From NCBI GenBank assembly GCA_900108205.1, contig FNUU01000004.1, forward strand, positions 124,001 to 188,000: a stretch of DNA of 64,000 nt, given 5' to 3'. A program made the position numbers and the translations under genes. The notes under the pieces are model-generated. The model was given only the letters and a program-made list of their open reading frames with translations. It did no database searches and was not told the DNA's origin. This DNA comes from Eubacterium ruminantium (GTDB lineage Bacteria > Bacillota > Clostridia > Lachnospirales > Lachnospiraceae). Positions 11,701 to 22,000 of the stretch are shown one piece after another; within the stretch, counting starts at the first letter, position 1, and every line of letters starts with the position of its first letter.

Positions 11701-13999
11701 TGAGGTTAGCCAGCTCTTTCTTATCAAATATAGCATCACGCTCATCGCTGGCCTTCCTGCCTCGATTAACCATCTGATTAAGACGTTCACGGTAGAGAGC
11801 CTTCTGGAGATCGATCTGCTTATTCTGATCAAGAGAAGTAATATACTCCTTAAATATCTGATCATGGAAGTCTTCTTCTCTTTCCAGAGCAAGCTTCTGC
11901 ATTTTTATCATCTCAGTGGCAAGCTTGGCAGTATTATTCTCAAGTGCCTTGAGTTCATTGATAACAGTCTGCTTATATTCCTCATCAAACTTAGTCCTTA
12001 CCCTGTCATACTCAAGCTGCTGAGCATTAAGAGGTGCAAGGAGCTCTGTATTTTTAACATTGTTTCTGACAAAAGCATCGAATCTTTCCAGAACATCTCT
12101 CTTCTTGATAGCTGTATCAGCCTTATCAAGATCAATATTAAGCTTGTAAAGATCTTCTGCTATCTGTTCATAATTCTTTCTTTCATCATAATCATCAGCT
12201 TCTTTTCTGAAACTTCTTGCTTTATAGCTGATAGCTCCGATCATGGCAAACATAAAGGTATCGCTCGGACTCCAGCCACGAGCCATGGCACCAACTTCAT
12301 AAGTAGCAATTCTGACATTGTCTATCAGTGCAACACCGTTAACCGGCTTAATGAACCTACGCATATCCTTAGCCGAATAATTATTGAATCTATTAAGATC
12401 AATCTTGGAAAGCTTCTCAACACGATAGCTCATGTTGTCGATAGCCTTCTCATAATCCGCCTTGAATTCTTTTTCTTTATCCTTATCCCAGCCCGTACGC
12501 TCATATTCCTGTCTCTTATATTCTGCACGCACAAGATCCACGATGGAATGTGTAAGATACATATATTGAATAAGGTTATCATGCTCATGTTTATTCAACT
12601 CATCATACATCTCTATCTGAGTTGTATTAAATGAAGTATGAAGAAGAGGTCCATTCTGGACAAATCTGATAAGCTCGCCGATATGCGGCTTCTCTGTCAT
12701 CAGCTTTCTGAGGTCTCCCTGCTCATAATCGCAGAGAAATGCCATATCAAGATTGAACTTCTTAAGCTCGGAATGATCCAGATCACAAGAATCGGCCTGA
12801 CGTATGTAAGCCGACTGTATTTCGCGGAGTTCATATTTCTTACGGTTAAGACTTGAAGGAACTCTCTGCTCCTTTGTGTACTTAAATACAACCGCATCAG
12901 AAAGCTTCTGATCCTGAGCCACAAGAGTACAGCATCCCTTGGCAAGCTCAAGCTGAAATCCGAGATCCTCCTGGGTGTACTGTTTTCCTTCAGTTTCCGG
13001 ATGATCCTTAAGCCAGAATTTTCTCTTTAATGAAAACTTGTCAAAATCCTTAGCCGGACGGATTACTTCAAGCTTTCCGTCACGATCCTTTTCGGCAACA
13101 AAGCACTTATACTGGATCCTGCCGACAAAATGCTTGATATTTTTCTCTTCTGCTTCTTTGAAAATTTTATCCTTATCCTGCTTATATTTCTCAGGATCGT
13201 TTTCCTTAGCTTCATCAAGATCCATTTCAGTTCTGGTCTCGATTGACTCGTATGCATTCTTGATCTGATTAAGGATAAAAAGCTTCTGTGCACGCGCGAT
13301 GGTTGTCTCATCAAGATTCTTCTCTGCAAGTCTCTCACCAATAGTATCCTCAATCGAACGCACTCCATGTGTAAAGTTCGAAACGATAAGGTTATCCTTT
13401 AATTCATTATCTGCAGGAACATTTCCCTCTGTAAGCGCATGAAGATAAGGAAGCTCAATCTCTGCAAGATCTCCGTAGAGAATACGGAACAGATGATCAG
13501 CCTTCTTAAGGTCTTCTTCGTTTATATTGTTTATATTATATTTAGGAAGCTTATCGAAGGTATCCCTTATAACGCTGTCCTTAACCTTAAACTTCTCGTA
13601 GCAGTCGGTAAACATCTTCTCGAAGAATATCTGAACGTCTTCCTCGTCATTAAGAAGAAGTACCATTTCCTCGGTACCGAGAGTATCGAAATTATCAATC
13701 GCCTTCTGGCGCTGCTGCTTTACGCGGGTTCTTTCCTTCTCTTCGTTCTTCTTCTCCTGCTTTTCAGCCTCGACTCTGGCTTTTCTTTCTTCAAGCTGCT
13801 TCTCGCGGGCAGCCTTCTCTCTCTCTTTATTTAATCTGTCTCTCTCAGCTATATCTGCCTTGACAGCTTCATCGTCCACGTATTTCTTTCTGGCTGCTTT
13901 CTCGGCTTTAAGACGCTCCATCTCACGATCATAATCTTTCTTGCCGATCTGGTTATCAGCACCATTGCCATAATAATTTTCAACCTCAAATTCCTTCAT
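8744..13999 (-). CDS. Giant charged coiled-coil protein 1 (unknown function)
   Basis: 1751 aa, no signal peptide, membrane segment or wall anchor, so probably cytosolic. A highly charged coiled coil spans about residues 25-100. A globular part follows with a module (KADHLF..., then AQKLFILNQIKN, residues 166-252) that resembles residues 352-455 of giant protein 2. Two further Lys/Glu-rich coiled coils and a Lys/Pro/Glu repeat linker (KKEEKKAEPKKEAPKK) lie near residues 1300-1480. A C-terminal module (about 1583-1690, EYQALAKAIK then AAEKY and GKERF) is shared with giants 2 and 3. The start at 13999 has AAGGAGGAG upstream; the upstream ATG lacks a site. Promoter at 14041-14084. No catalytic motif was recognised; a structural or scaffold role is possible but not shown. 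Confidence 0.85.
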   Translation of the reverse strand: MKEFEVENYYGNGADNQIGKKDYDREMERLKAEKAARKKYVDDEAVKADIAERDRLNKEREKAAREKQLEERKARVEAEKQEKKNEEKERTRVKQQRQKAIDNFDTLGTEEMVLLLNDEEDVQIFFEKMFTDCYEKFKVKDSVIRDTFDKLPKYNINNINEEDLKKADHLFRILYGDLAEIELPYLHALTEGNVPADNELKDNLIVSNFTHGVRSIEDTIGERLAEKNLDETTIARAQKLFILNQIKNAYESIETRTEMDLDEAKENDPEKYKQDKDKIFKEAEEKNIKHFVGRIQYKCFVAEKDRDGKLEVIRPAKDFDKFSLKRKFWLKDHPETEGKQYTQEDLGFQLELAKGCCTLVAQDQKLSDAVVFKYTKEQRVPSSLNRKKYELREIQSAYIRQADSCDLDHSELKKFNLDMAFLCDYEQGDLRKLMTEKPHIGELIRFVQNGPLLHTSFNTTQIEMYDELNKHEHDNLIQYMYLTHSIVDLVRAEYKRQEYERTGWDKDKEKEFKADYEKAIDNMSYRVEKLSKIDLNRFNNYSAKDMRRFIKPVNGVALIDNVRIATYEVGAMARGWSPSDTFMFAMIGAISYKARSFRKEADDYDERKNYEQIAEDLYKLNIDLDKADTAIKKRDVLERFDAFVRNNVKNTELLAPLNAQQLEYDRVRTKFDEEYKQTVINELKALENNTAKLATEMIKMQKLALEREEDFHDQIFKEYITSLDQNKQIDLQKALYRERLNQMVNRGRKASDERDAIFDKKELANLRYNKVIFDDMYSQIGAILSKSDEVEAADRLMSSFTKPIDKKDKDAIYNAKIEEMDKKATRTYNGDLTHDTDYYNFLAAEKMEKPRTDLGINLVTAPGGGYNIKYDKEVSEIRKEVFQRGEAQVEDLAIELGRLRTTANQFLFEINDRKAAGLADFRHVSDEFKYHLRELAHAEKWPIVNYAANLTFIRDNAKEALGKVENDKAPVNGEENFYKKILSFAEKGLETISPKNYPDLNSATEIGEYKREIEVTKKLLENKDPNIKWEVKPTERIKQKQENANAAEKQLNEYYSALSSVVESKDGDLDKAYLDGFFFKPTKILEMVGKCYNALRAIDGDNVSKESEEYQDFYYALMDMKDAYDPRKLDPHDGSHIALDRLTELNRATEAYLNSVDKSKNASLRKNVADIVSKLYLTKKDGFETKFNFNDFESWAKNDYGIRRNAEDLSLEAKKLRQARIDADKKAADEKKKLEDEKDQKRRDKEAADKRINTAESKAKSDLSLIEKRINDEKYQINSSQNNINWANGKIKEGIDVGTMKVKISGYKETIKACQDKIKEYEAQVKPLNKKLDDLAKERAAVKKDYEDYLKAVNKAEEKKLADEKAERAKRREERLDPALAAKRKAEREAALLNGGKKAGKKTDPLQEAPKKEEKKAEPKKEAPKKEEKKPEPNANEQVKDDENIIKLNNDDVIKINDNVKINNAAMQVEEQMDDADIIDVQNENNNLKLDEAPKNGKLPVSYESYMKLHTGKYAGKDLKTRIDSFAKVLTAYSLMKYKQKFSVKKIHEYMDRVKTFYDMDNLTENELTEEKLASTKTALATGQALRMDLYNVNPDSYNDYSDQMEKLMNSMMDPKKRSPEYQALAKAIKEAAELKNKIFNDDKDKELAYRHSTTDVVIAAEKYMKGKKSVRSTDNGKERFDNALDALAIVEDNTSNLTRRIQKIYDRVNTVRKSENPNHEYHVKIENHGAGRAEQAKQAREAKKAPKVKK

Positions 14000-14040
14000 C
14001 TTAGCTCTCCTCCTTATCAGCACAATTCACTCTGTCAATT

Positions 14041-14084
14041 ATCATAGCATTAGAAACATAACAAATCCGCAACACAAAAGTAAC
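14041..14084 (-). promoter_or_regulatory. Conserved promoter block of giant gene 1
   Basis: Minus strand: GTTAC, short gap, TGTTGCG-NN-TTTGTTAT, exactly 11 nt, then -10 box TATGAT (14046-14041). The same block with the same 11-nt spacing precedes giant genes 2 and 3. There is no TTGACA-like -35, so an activator or alternative sigma factor is likely. Confidence 0.65.
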
Positions 14085-14088
14085 AAAC

Positions 14089-14128
14089 AAAAATCCACCG
14101 GACCGTCTATAAAGAGCAGCCCGATGGA
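14089..14128 (-). terminator. Intrinsic terminator after the Amt-PII gene
   Basis: Minus strand stem TCCATCGG / CCGGTGGA with a 19-nt loop followed by TTTTT; it lies 53 nt after the amt stop codon and just ahead of the giant gene 1 promoter block. Confidence 0.65.
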
Positions 14129-14180
14129 CCTATGTTATATGGATATATGGAAACCATTAATAACCAGAATTGTTATTTAA

Positions 14181-15938
14181 TTATTCTACATCCTGAAGAG
14201 CTTCAAAATTCTCTTCACCTGTTCTGATCTTAACTACCCTGCTTACAGGATATACGAAGATCTTACCATCACCAATCTTGCCGGTGTAAAGAGTTCTCTT
14301 GGCTGTCTCGATAACACTGTCAACAGGGATACCGCTTACAACAACCTCAAGCTTGATCTTTGGAAGGAGTGTCATATCCATCTCAACTCCACGGTACATC
14401 TCACCGGCCCCCTTCTGGATACCGCATCCACTTACCTGCGTTACTGTAATACCGGTTACACCAAGTTCATTAAGTGCTCTCTTGATCTTGTCATAACGTG
14501 AAAGCTTTGTAATGATAACAACCTTATTTATACCTGTATCAGTTATAGTACCCTTCATAACCTCAGCAAGGTTTTCAACAGGAACTGCTGCCTTCTTCTT
14601 AGCTTCGCTGGCCTTATCATAATCAGCCTCACCAAGGTTAGTATTTTCATTTTCATTCATCATTGCATTTGACATATCCATGATGCTGAAGCCTGAGTAT
14701 GCAGATGCAAGACCATGCTCTGTAAGGTCAAGACCTTCAAGCTCTTCCTCTTCCGAAACACGAAGACCGAAGATTGCTTTGATTATTGAAAATACGATTA
14801 TCATACAGATTGCTGCCCAGGCTGCAACTGATACAAAACCAAGAAGCTGCTTTCCGAGTAATTCGAATCCGCCGCCGTAGAAGAGACCTTCGAGTTCATC
14901 ATTTCCAGGAGCTGACTTTGTTGCGAAAAGACCAACTGCGATGGTACCCCAGATACCGTTCATCATATGAACTGCACATGCACCAACAGGATCATCAATG
15001 TGAAGCTTATAATCAAGGAGCCATACACCAAATACTACGAGGAGACCTGCAACTGCACCGATTACGATCGCACCGGCTGCATCAGTAACATCACAAGGAG
15101 CTGTGATTGCTACGAGACCTGCAAGTGAAGCGTTAAGACACATTGAAACATCAGGTTTCTTATATTTAACCCATGTAAAGATCATGCAGACAACTGTTGC
15201 TACTGAAGGAGCGATTGTTGTTGTTACAAATACTGATGCAAGCTGATCAACTGATGTACAAGCTGCACCGTTGAATCCATACCAGCCAAGCCAGAGGATA
15301 AATACACCAAGTGCACCGATTACGAGGTTATGTCCAGGGAAAGCGTTAACCTTGACAACCTTACCATTCTCATCTCTCTCGAACTTACCGATACGAGGGC
15401 CAACCATCTTGGCACCTACAAATGCTGCGATACCACCAACCATGTGGATTGCACATGAACCTGCGAAATCATGGAAGCCAAGCTGTGCAAGCCAGCCGCC
15501 GCCCCAGATCCAGTGTGCCTCGATCGGGTAGATAAGTGCTGAAATGATTCCTGAATATACACAGTAGCTGAGGAACTTTGTTCTCTCTGCCATGGCACCT
15601 GAAACAATTGTTGCTGTTGTAGCACAGAATACAAGGTTAAAAATGAAGTTTGACCAGTCAAAGCTTCCGTAACCTGTGAAGATGTCGAAACCAGGTTTTC
15701 CTATGAGACCTACAACATCCTCACCTAAGAGAAGGCCAAAGCCTATAAGTATAAATACAACGCAGCCGATACAGAAATCCATGAGGTTCTTCATCAGAAT
15801 ATTTCCTGCGTTCTTTGCTCTTGCGAAGCCCGACTCAACCATTGCGAAGCCGGCCTGCATCCAGAAAACGAGTGCTGCTCCTATAAGGAACCAGACCGCA
15901 AATAATTCTCCATGTAATGCTTCAAATATTTCTTCCAT
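14181..15938 (-). CDS. amtB: Ammonium transporter fused to a C-terminal PII domain
   Basis: 585 aa. Residues 1 to about 415 form an Amt channel of about 11 membrane segments (FWMQAGFAMVESGFARAKN near the start, GGIAAFVGAK and HMMNGIWGTIAVGLF with the pore His). After a polar linker, residues about 460-580 are a complete PII/GlnK signalling domain (INKVVIITKL..., T-loop GAGEMYRGVEM, C-loop TGKIGDGKIFVYPV). The fusion replaces the usual separate glnK. In the T-loop the position of the uridylylated Tyr51 is Met, while the preceding Tyr (MYRG) is kept, so control by uridylylation at Tyr51 is not expected; ATP/ADP/2-oxoglutarate sensing can remain. It is downstream of glnA with its own leader. AAGGGAG precedes the start. 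Confidence 0.94.
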   Translation of the reverse strand: MEEIFEALHGELFAVWFLIGAALVFWMQAGFAMVESGFARAKNAGNILMKNLMDFCIGCVVFILIGFGLLLGEDVVGLIGKPGFDIFTGYGSFDWSNFIFNLVFCATTATIVSGAMAERTKFLSYCVYSGIISALIYPIEAHWIWGGGWLAQLGFHDFAGSCAIHMVGGIAAFVGAKMVGPRIGKFERDENGKVVKVNAFPGHNLVIGALGVFILWLGWYGFNGAACTSVDQLASVFVTTTIAPSVATVVCMIFTWVKYKKPDVSMCLNASLAGLVAITAPCDVTDAAGAIVIGAVAGLLVVFGVWLLDYKLHIDDPVGACAVHMMNGIWGTIAVGLFATKSAPGNDELEGLFYGGGFELLGKQLLGFVSVAAWAAICMIIVFSIIKAIFGLRVSEEEELEGLDLTEHGLASAYSGFSIMDMSNAMMNENENTNLGEADYDKASEAKKKAAVPVENLAEVMKGTITDTGINKVVIITKLSRYDKIKRALNELGVTGITVTQVSGCGIQKGAGEMYRGVEMDMTLLPKIKLEVVVSGIPVDSVIETAKRTLYTGKIGDGKIFVYPVSRVVKIRTGEENFEALQDVE

Positions 15939-15990
15939 ATTGTACTCCCTTCTTTATGTAAACCATAAGTGTATTTTTGACTATATTTAT

Positions 15991-16043
15991 AAAAGAGAAA
16001 GCGCCCCGGATCTTGTTTTTATGATCCGAAGCGCCTTTGCTTC
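15991..16043 (-). promoter_or_regulatory. amt leader: hexaloop antiterminator hairpin overlapping a terminator
   Basis: Minus strand GAAGC-AAAGGC-GCTTC (16028-16043), hexaloop with A1 and G4, overlaps a terminator stem GGCGCTTCGGATC / GATCCGGGGCGC (16001-16035) followed by TTTCTCTTTT. It lies between glnA and amt; a weak TATAGT -10 candidate precedes it, so it may work on read-through from glnA or on its own transcript. Confidence 0.7.
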
Positions 16044-16091
16044 TCAATACTATATATTTTATTACTGTCCTATAATTCCGACTTAACTAAC

Positions 16092-18191
16092 TTAGTTAAC
16101 GCTGAACAGCAGCTTGCCATAGCTTGGGAATGGCCAGTATCTCTCAGAGGTAAGCATCTCTGCTTCATCTACATAGCCTCTAAGCTTATCCATTGCAGGA
16201 ATAACTGTATCCCTTACTGCCTCTGATGTCTTAATGATATCATCGTAAGACTTAAGCTCTTCAAGTGCAACCTCAAGCTTCTCAACTGAATCCATGATAT
16301 AATCAGTCAGCTCTGAAAGTCTCTCCATGGTTGAAACCTCATAGTTGCATTTAACCTTGTCACTTACTGACTTCATAAGTGAAGTAGTCTTAGCCAGGCT
16401 GTAGAGGTAACCCTCGATAGCAGGAAGATAATTCTTTCTGACCATCTCAACCATTGTATGTCCCTCAATATTTACTGTCTTGCAGTAATTCTCAAGCATG
16501 ATCTCGCATCTTGACTGGATCTCTGCCTTTGTAAATACCTTATGAGATATAAGCATATCCATATTCTTCTTGTCAAGGAGACGAGGCATTGCATCTGCTG
16601 TAGTCTTAAGATTTGAAAGACCTCTTACCTCAACTGCTTCCTTGATCCACTCCTCACCGTATCCGTTACCATTGAAGAGGATTCTTTGATGCTTTGTGAT
16701 AACTCTCTTGATCAGCTCATGAAGAGCAACCTCGAAGTCATCAGACTTTTCAAGCTCATCAGCATACTGCTTTAAGCTTTCAGCAACTGCTGCATTCAGC
16801 ATGATATTGCAGCATGCAATGCTGTTTGACGAACCAAGCGATCTGAATTCGAACTTGTTACCTGTAAATGCAAATGGTGATGTTCTGTTTCTATCTGTTG
16901 TATCCTTAGAGAAGTGAGGAATTGAGTTAACTCCCAGCTTCATTACAACCTTTTCTGTTCCTTCATATGGCTTATCATCTCTGATAGCATCAAGGATAGC
17001 TGATAACTCGTCACCAAGGAATACTGAAATGATTGCAGGTGGTGCTTCGTTAGCTCCGAGTCTGTGATCATTTCCTGCTGTTGCAACTGACAGTCTGAGA
17101 AGATCCTGATAATCATCAACAGCCTGGATAACAGCTGCAAGGAACAGAAGGAATTGTGCATTTTCATATGGTGTATCACCAGGCGAAAGAAGGTTAACAC
17201 CTGTATCTGTTGCCATTGACCAGTTATTATGCTTACCTGATCCGTTAACACCTGCAAATGGCTTCTCATGAAGGAGACAAACCATACCATGCTTTCTTGC
17301 AACCTTCTGCATGATCTCCATCATAAGCTGGTTATTATCTGTAGCAACATTTGTTGTTGAGAAGATTGGTGCAAGCTCATGCTGAGCAGGTGCAACCTCG
17401 TTATGCTCTGTTTTAGCAAGGATTCCAAGCTTCCAGAGTTCATTATTGAGGTCTTCCATAAATTCCGTTACTCTTGGCTTGATTACTCCGAAGTAGTGAT
17501 CATCAAGCTCCTGTCCCTTTGGAGGCATTGCTCCGAAAAGTGTTCTTCCTGTATATATAAGGTCAGGTCTCTTATCGAAAACTTCCTTGTCTACTAAGAA
17601 ATATTCCTGCTCCGGTCCCACGCTTGTTCTAACGTATTTTACATCCTTACCGAAGAGCTTCAGTATTCTCTTGGCCTCTCTATCGAGTGCCTGCATTGAA
17701 CGAAGCAGCGGTGTTTTCTTATCGAGTGCCTCACCTGAGTATGAGCAGAATGCTGTAGGAATACAAAGTGTATGATCCTTAATGAACGCATATGATGTCG
17801 GATCCCATGCTGTATATCCTCTTGCTTCGAAGGTTGCTCTGAGTCCTCCTGAAGGGAAAGACGAAGCATCAGGCTCGCCCTTGATAAGCTCCTTTCCTGA
17901 GAACTCCATCAGAACTCCGCCGTCCGGCGATGGAGTGATGAAGCTGTCATGCTTCTCAGCGGTTACGCCTGTAAGTGGCTGGAACCAATGTGTAAAATGT
18001 GTTGCTCCGTGCTCAAGTGCCCAGTCTCTCATTTCAACTGCGACTGCCTCTGCAACCTCATCATCCAGCTTTACATTTTCATCGATGGTCTTCCTCAGAG
18101 AGTTATAAACTTTATCTGAAAGTCTTGCTCTCATTACCCTGTCATCAAATACAAGTGATCCGAAAAGTTCAGGTACATTTTGTTTTTCCAT
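16092..18191 (-). CDS. glnA: Glutamine synthetase type III
   Basis: Condenses glutamate and ammonia to glutamine with ATP. The 699-aa length and the motifs [20 protein letters not shown] and [16 protein letters not shown] are those of the large GSIII (GlnN) class found in Bacteroidetes and clostridia, not the 450-aa GSI. Start at 18191 ([12 protein letters not shown]) has AGGAG at 10 nt; a GTG 9 nt upstream sits too close to the same site. It is the first gene before amt-PII, giving an ammonium assimilation unit with gltB/gltD nearby. Its leader has the same antiterminator layout as the other nitrogen genes. Confidence 0.96.
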   Translation of the reverse strand: MEKQNVPELFGSLVFDDRVMRARLSDKVYNSLRKTIDENVKLDDEVAEAVAVEMRDWALEHGATHFTHWFQPLTGVTAEKHDSFITPSPDGGVLMEFSGKELIKGEPDASSFPSGGLRATFEARGYTAWDPTSYAFIKDHTLCIPTAFCSYSGEALDKKTPLLRSMQALDREAKRILKLFGKDVKYVRTSVGPEQEYFLVDKEVFDKRPDLIYTGRTLFGAMPPKGQELDDHYFGVIKPRVTEFMEDLNNELWKLGILAKTEHNEVAPAQHELAPIFSTTNVATDNNQLMMEIMQKVARKHGMVCLLHEKPFAGVNGSGKHNNWSMATDTGVNLLSPGDTPYENAQFLLFLAAVIQAVDDYQDLLRLSVATAGNDHRLGANEAPPAIISVFLGDELSAILDAIRDDKPYEGTEKVVMKLGVNSIPHFSKDTTDRNRTSPFAFTGNKFEFRSLGSSNSIACCNIMLNAAVAESLKQYADELEKSDDFEVALHELIKRVITKHQRILFNGNGYGEEWIKEAVEVRGLSNLKTTADAMPRLLDKKNMDMLISHKVFTKAEIQSRCEIMLENYCKTVNIEGHTMVEMVRKNYLPAIEGYLYSLAKTTSLMKSVSDKVKCNYEVSTMERLSELTDYIMDSVEKLEVALEELKSYDDIIKTSEAVRDTVIPAMDKLRGYVDEAEMLTSERYWPFPSYGKLLFSVN

Positions 18192-18229
18192 AATATCCAC
18201 TCTCCTATTCTATGTTTTATGTATTTCCT

Positions 18230-18320
18230 GACACCAAAGTCGTGTCGTGCGCTCGTCATACGCATTCATAACCACTTTGGGGGTTATTTCATGTCGCACG
18301 CTCATCATATACACATGTAT
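18230..18320 (-). repeat. Nested palindromic element in the glnA 5' UTR
   Basis: Long interrupted palindrome: arms GTGTCGTGCGCTCGTCATA and TGTCGCACGCTCATCATATA-CAC enclose an inner hairpin ATAACC-ACTTTGG-GGGTTAT. It sits between the leader terminator and the glnA start. The ATGATGAGC...GACAC arms resemble the elements in the gltB/purF 5' UTRs and at 35906 and 49688. Confidence 0.45.
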
Positions 18321-18429
18321 CTTCGGCACATTTTCTGTGAAAGATCTCATACACCATTGTATACCGCCCTGCCGGCAGCTGATCTTATTCACAACACATG
18401 TCCGTATGTGCATGACTTGCTTAAAACGC

Positions 18430-18474
18430 AAAAAAAGCGCCTCAGAGCCTTTCGCTCTAAGACGCCTTTGTCTT
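18430..18474 (-). promoter_or_regulatory. glnA leader: hexaloop antiterminator hairpin overlapping a terminator
   Basis: Minus strand AAGAC-AAAGGC-GTCTT (18459-18474) keeps the AAAGGC loop although the stem bases differ from the other three leaders, a sign of compensatory conservation. It overlaps the terminator stem GCGTCTTAGAGC / GCTCTGAGGCGC (18437-18465) followed by T7. The transcript start predicted from the promoter leaves only about 10 nt before the hairpin, so there is no room for a second hexaloop hairpin. Confidence 0.75.
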
Positions 18475-18485
18475 TACAAGTACGG

Positions 18486-18514
18486 ATTCTATAACAACTT
18501 ATTTTATTTGTCAA
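18486..18514 (-). promoter_or_regulatory. Sigma-A promoter of glnA
   Basis: Minus strand: -35 TTGACA (18514-18509), 17-nt spacer, -10 TAGAAT (18491-18486). Confidence 0.8.
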
Positions 18515-18533
18515 TACCTTTTTTAAAATATTT

Positions 18534-18911
18534 TTATTTCTTTTTGAAGTGCATTTCAAGACTGATATCTTTCTGAACGATGGTCATTTTATCTCCATCA
18601 ATCGTTAATTCCATACTTTTTGTTTTTCCATTAAAAATCATTGCATAGCTTCCATCATCATTTTTCTCAAGAACCCCTGTACGCTTGTTTCCATTAATTG
18701 AAAACTCAAAGTTTTTTCCATCAGTCGACTTAAATGATGGATCTACATTCGGGTCCATTGCGTTAAGAGTTTCTCCATTATGTATCAGATCAGTGAAATC
18801 CCACTTATCTGTAACCTTGCTCTTCTTACTGCCGCAGCCACATAAATTAGCCAGCATAACCGTCATTACAATACATACCGCAAAAATCTTGAACACTTTT
18901 CCCTTTTTCAT
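18534..18911 (-). CDS. Small lipoprotein of unknown function
   Basis: 125 aa. A basic N-terminus and hydrophobic segment end in the lipobox NLCGC (Cys at about residue 26), so it should be lipid-anchored on the outer face of the membrane. The mature part is short, beta-rich in appearance and contains GKNFEFSINGNKRTGVLEKN and a C-terminal SLEMHFKKK, resembling small DUF4923/lipocalin-like lipoproteins in layout, though no family is claimed. GGGGG precedes the start. It lies between giant gene 2 and glnA with no obvious partner. Confidence 0.8.
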   Translation of the reverse strand: MKKGKVFKIFAVCIVMTVMLANLCGCGSKKSKVTDKWDFTDLIHNGETLNAMDPNVDPSFKSTDGKNFEFSINGNKRTGVLEKNDDGSYAMIFNGKTKSMELTIDGDKMTIVQKDISLEMHFKKK

Positions 18912-19073
18912 ATTCAGCCCCCATAACCTTTCTTAGTATAGCATTTCTTGAAATTGAAAATAATATACGCTGATTATATGAAAGCGGCACTGTATTTTCA
19001 ACCTATGCTGATATATAATTTTGTCAACTGACAGTTGCATGTATTAAGAATGAACCCCTCTCTTTTGCAAATG

Positions 19074-22000
19074 TTATTTTGCTTTATTTGCTGTATTCTT
19101 TTTAACAGTTTTATTCTCAACAGTCTTATCCTTTGCAGGAGCGTTCCTGGCAGCATTTTCTCTTACATACTTATCAATATTTACTACTACCTTCTTCATA
19201 AATGCACCATTTTCAAGATCACGATTGAGCTTATCCCTGCTGAAATTCTTACCCTCAAGGACTTTATTTTTCTTAAGATATCCCTCTACAGTCTTCTGAA
19301 GATTGTTCATGATATCATGTGTTGTAAGCTCTTTTTCGATAGCATCTACCGCAACACCCTTGGCAAATTCAGGGTTTGCGGAAACTATCTGAGCTGAAAC
19401 TACCTGAGCGAGTTTTCTGTAAGCGGTTTTGTCTCTGCTTTCTGCAGCAACATCTGAAGGAAGTATGTATTCGATATAGGAACCGAACTCTACAAATTTA
19501 CCCTGATCATCAAACAGCTCTGACATATCCTTTATGCCCTCAAGATACTCAGCGCTTGTAGCAGAAAGATCCTTTCCGGCTCTTACAACATTATTCCATA
19601 CCTTGTAGTAATTCTTAGACTTATTCTTGATAACTCTGTCAAAGACCTTACTCTTCTCAAGATCGGCAACTTCCTTATCAAAGGTCTTATTCTCGATCTT
19701 CTTCATGATGTCCTTCACATCCTTCAGAGTTGCTCCGTCACGCATAGCACTGTCAAAATACTGTCTTATGACACAGTTTTTTGCGAAGTCATGCTTCTTC
19801 ATTCCGTTAAGACTCTTCTCTGCAAAGCTATCCTTGCTCAGCTTCTTTCCTGACATTTCATACAGCTTCTCGACAAGCTTAGCCTGTTCCTTTGCAAGCT
19901 TATCCTGCGCCTTAAACTTATCCTTTAATTCCGCTCTCTTCATCTTCGGAAGATTATCCTCGTTATAGCATCCGATTGCCTTACCGAGTGCAAAAGCAGC
20001 CTTCCTGTTGGTAATCTCATTTACCTTAAGATCCTCTCTTACGAGTTTTCCTGCCTCTCTGATTTCTCCCAGAACCTGCTTATACGATATGATCATCTCC
20101 GAAATACGTGTGCCTGACCACTTCTCAGATACCTGATATCTCTTCAGTCCGTCGCCTCTCTTGCCAAACATACTTGAACGTTCTTCCTTATATTTTGAGG
20201 CAGCCTCTTCCAGCGCTCTGAGTGCAGCAATTATATCCTTTGGCTTGCTGTCAGGATTGGTGAGCACATCATTACAATTCTGTATGGCACCTGCCATGGC
20301 TCTGTAAAGTGATGTACCTGTTCCTTCAGCTCCAAGTGCCAGTACCTTACCTTCTCTATCCTTCTGCTTGGCTGTCTCATGCAGCTTTCCGCCTGACTCC
20401 ATAAGCTCGGAAATAAAGCTCTGCTTCAGATATTTATATTTATTAAATGCAACCGCAAGAGGCTTCTGCTCCTCGATGAGGAATTCTATATCCTGATCAT
20501 TTTCACGCTGATTGTTAATACCATCGTTTACTACTTCTTTAGGTACAGACTCATTTCTGAAGAAATCCTCCATAGGATCGGCAAGATTAAACTCTTCAAT
20601 CTTCATCTCTTCCATGAAGTTGTCAGCTACACCGTTAACATCCTCGATAGCGTTATTTTCTTCAGTAGTCACCTTCTTCTTGCTGAAGTTTTTCTTATAA
20701 TACACACCTGTAGGGATGCCTGCCGCAGGCTCAACTCCGGCTTCAGCCTTCTTCATGGCAAAGGCTTCCTGTCTTAAATCAAAGAGATAATCTTCTATAT
20801 TTTCAACCATCTCGTCATTACGCTTATATGGTTCGAGCATATTTATCATGTCTGAATATACCGCAGTAACCTGATCGACAGTTATATCAGACGGAAGATT
20901 CAGGAGCATATCAAGACAGCCCGCAATAGCGCCTGCTGACGGATACTGTGGATCATATGAGTGATAGAGTCTGTTTATAAGGACGTCCATCCTCTGGTCG
21001 ATCTCCCAGCCGTTCTGATTCATAATATTCTTAAAGTCCATATTTGTCAGACCGTTAACACTCTTATACACATCATAAACAGGTGTAGGTTCCGCAGACT
21101 TAACCTTATCACGGAGCTCTTCAAGCTCGGTTCTCGCAATATCCTCAAGAAGGTAGTCGCACAGACTGTCTACAGTCATATCATCCTTATATTCCCTGAG
21201 TTCCTGATACATATCACGAAGGACACTGTTTCTCTCATAGTAGTTATGAACAGGTTTATTAAGAAGAATATCAAGACAATTCTCTATCTGATGATAGTTT
21301 CTACTCTGAGTATCATAGGAATTATAGAGCATGATGAGATAATTCTCATCTGCCGGATTCTGAGCAAAATTCCAGCCTTTTGCTGCAAGCTCCTCCTTAG
21401 CGTCCTTATATGAAAGACCTCTGATAGTCCGCTTATCATCACTAAGCTTTATAACCTGCTTCGCATCAAGAGCCCCCATTACATAAGCGTTATAGTTCTG
21501 CTCAAACAGCATGCCCTTCTCTTCTCCATAATGGTCAAGGATAGCCTGATCATGCTGAACCTTATTTGCCTCAAGATCCTTAATCTTAACGATCTTAGGA
21601 TGATTAATATCCAGATAATCTGCAACAGCATCCTGTCTGGTATACTGTCTGTCGCCCCAATAAGGCTCGTAGAAAATCTTAGTATTTGTATTCTGCATCT
21701 CATGAAGGACATAAAGCTTTGCGAGGGTTGTCATATTTTTTTCATTTTCAGCCCTTCTGGCATTTCTTTCATTTGGAAGTAATCCTTCCTCCTCCGTATC
21801 CTTCCACATTTCAGCCTTTATAAGTCTTTCCCTCACGGCTGTCTTAAGATCCATCGGGTCTTCAGCCCCCGCCTTCATAATCTTAAAGGTACCTGCCACA
21901 AAGTCCAGCTGAGACATTTCTGATGCCTTAACAGAAACCTTCTTCTGCTCTGAAATGAGATTCTTGAATATATCATCAAAGATTCTGTCAGCCTTCTTAA

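Noticed and set aside
11864..12634. Plus-strand open frame of 256 codons inside giant gene 1
   Set aside because: Complement of a Lys/Glu-rich coding region gives a hydrophobic, Ile/Leu-rich sequence; no ribosome site or domain.
8744..13999. Surface adhesin
   Set aside because: The length and coiled coils suggest it, but there is no signal peptide, membrane helix or LPxTG motif in any of the three giant proteins.
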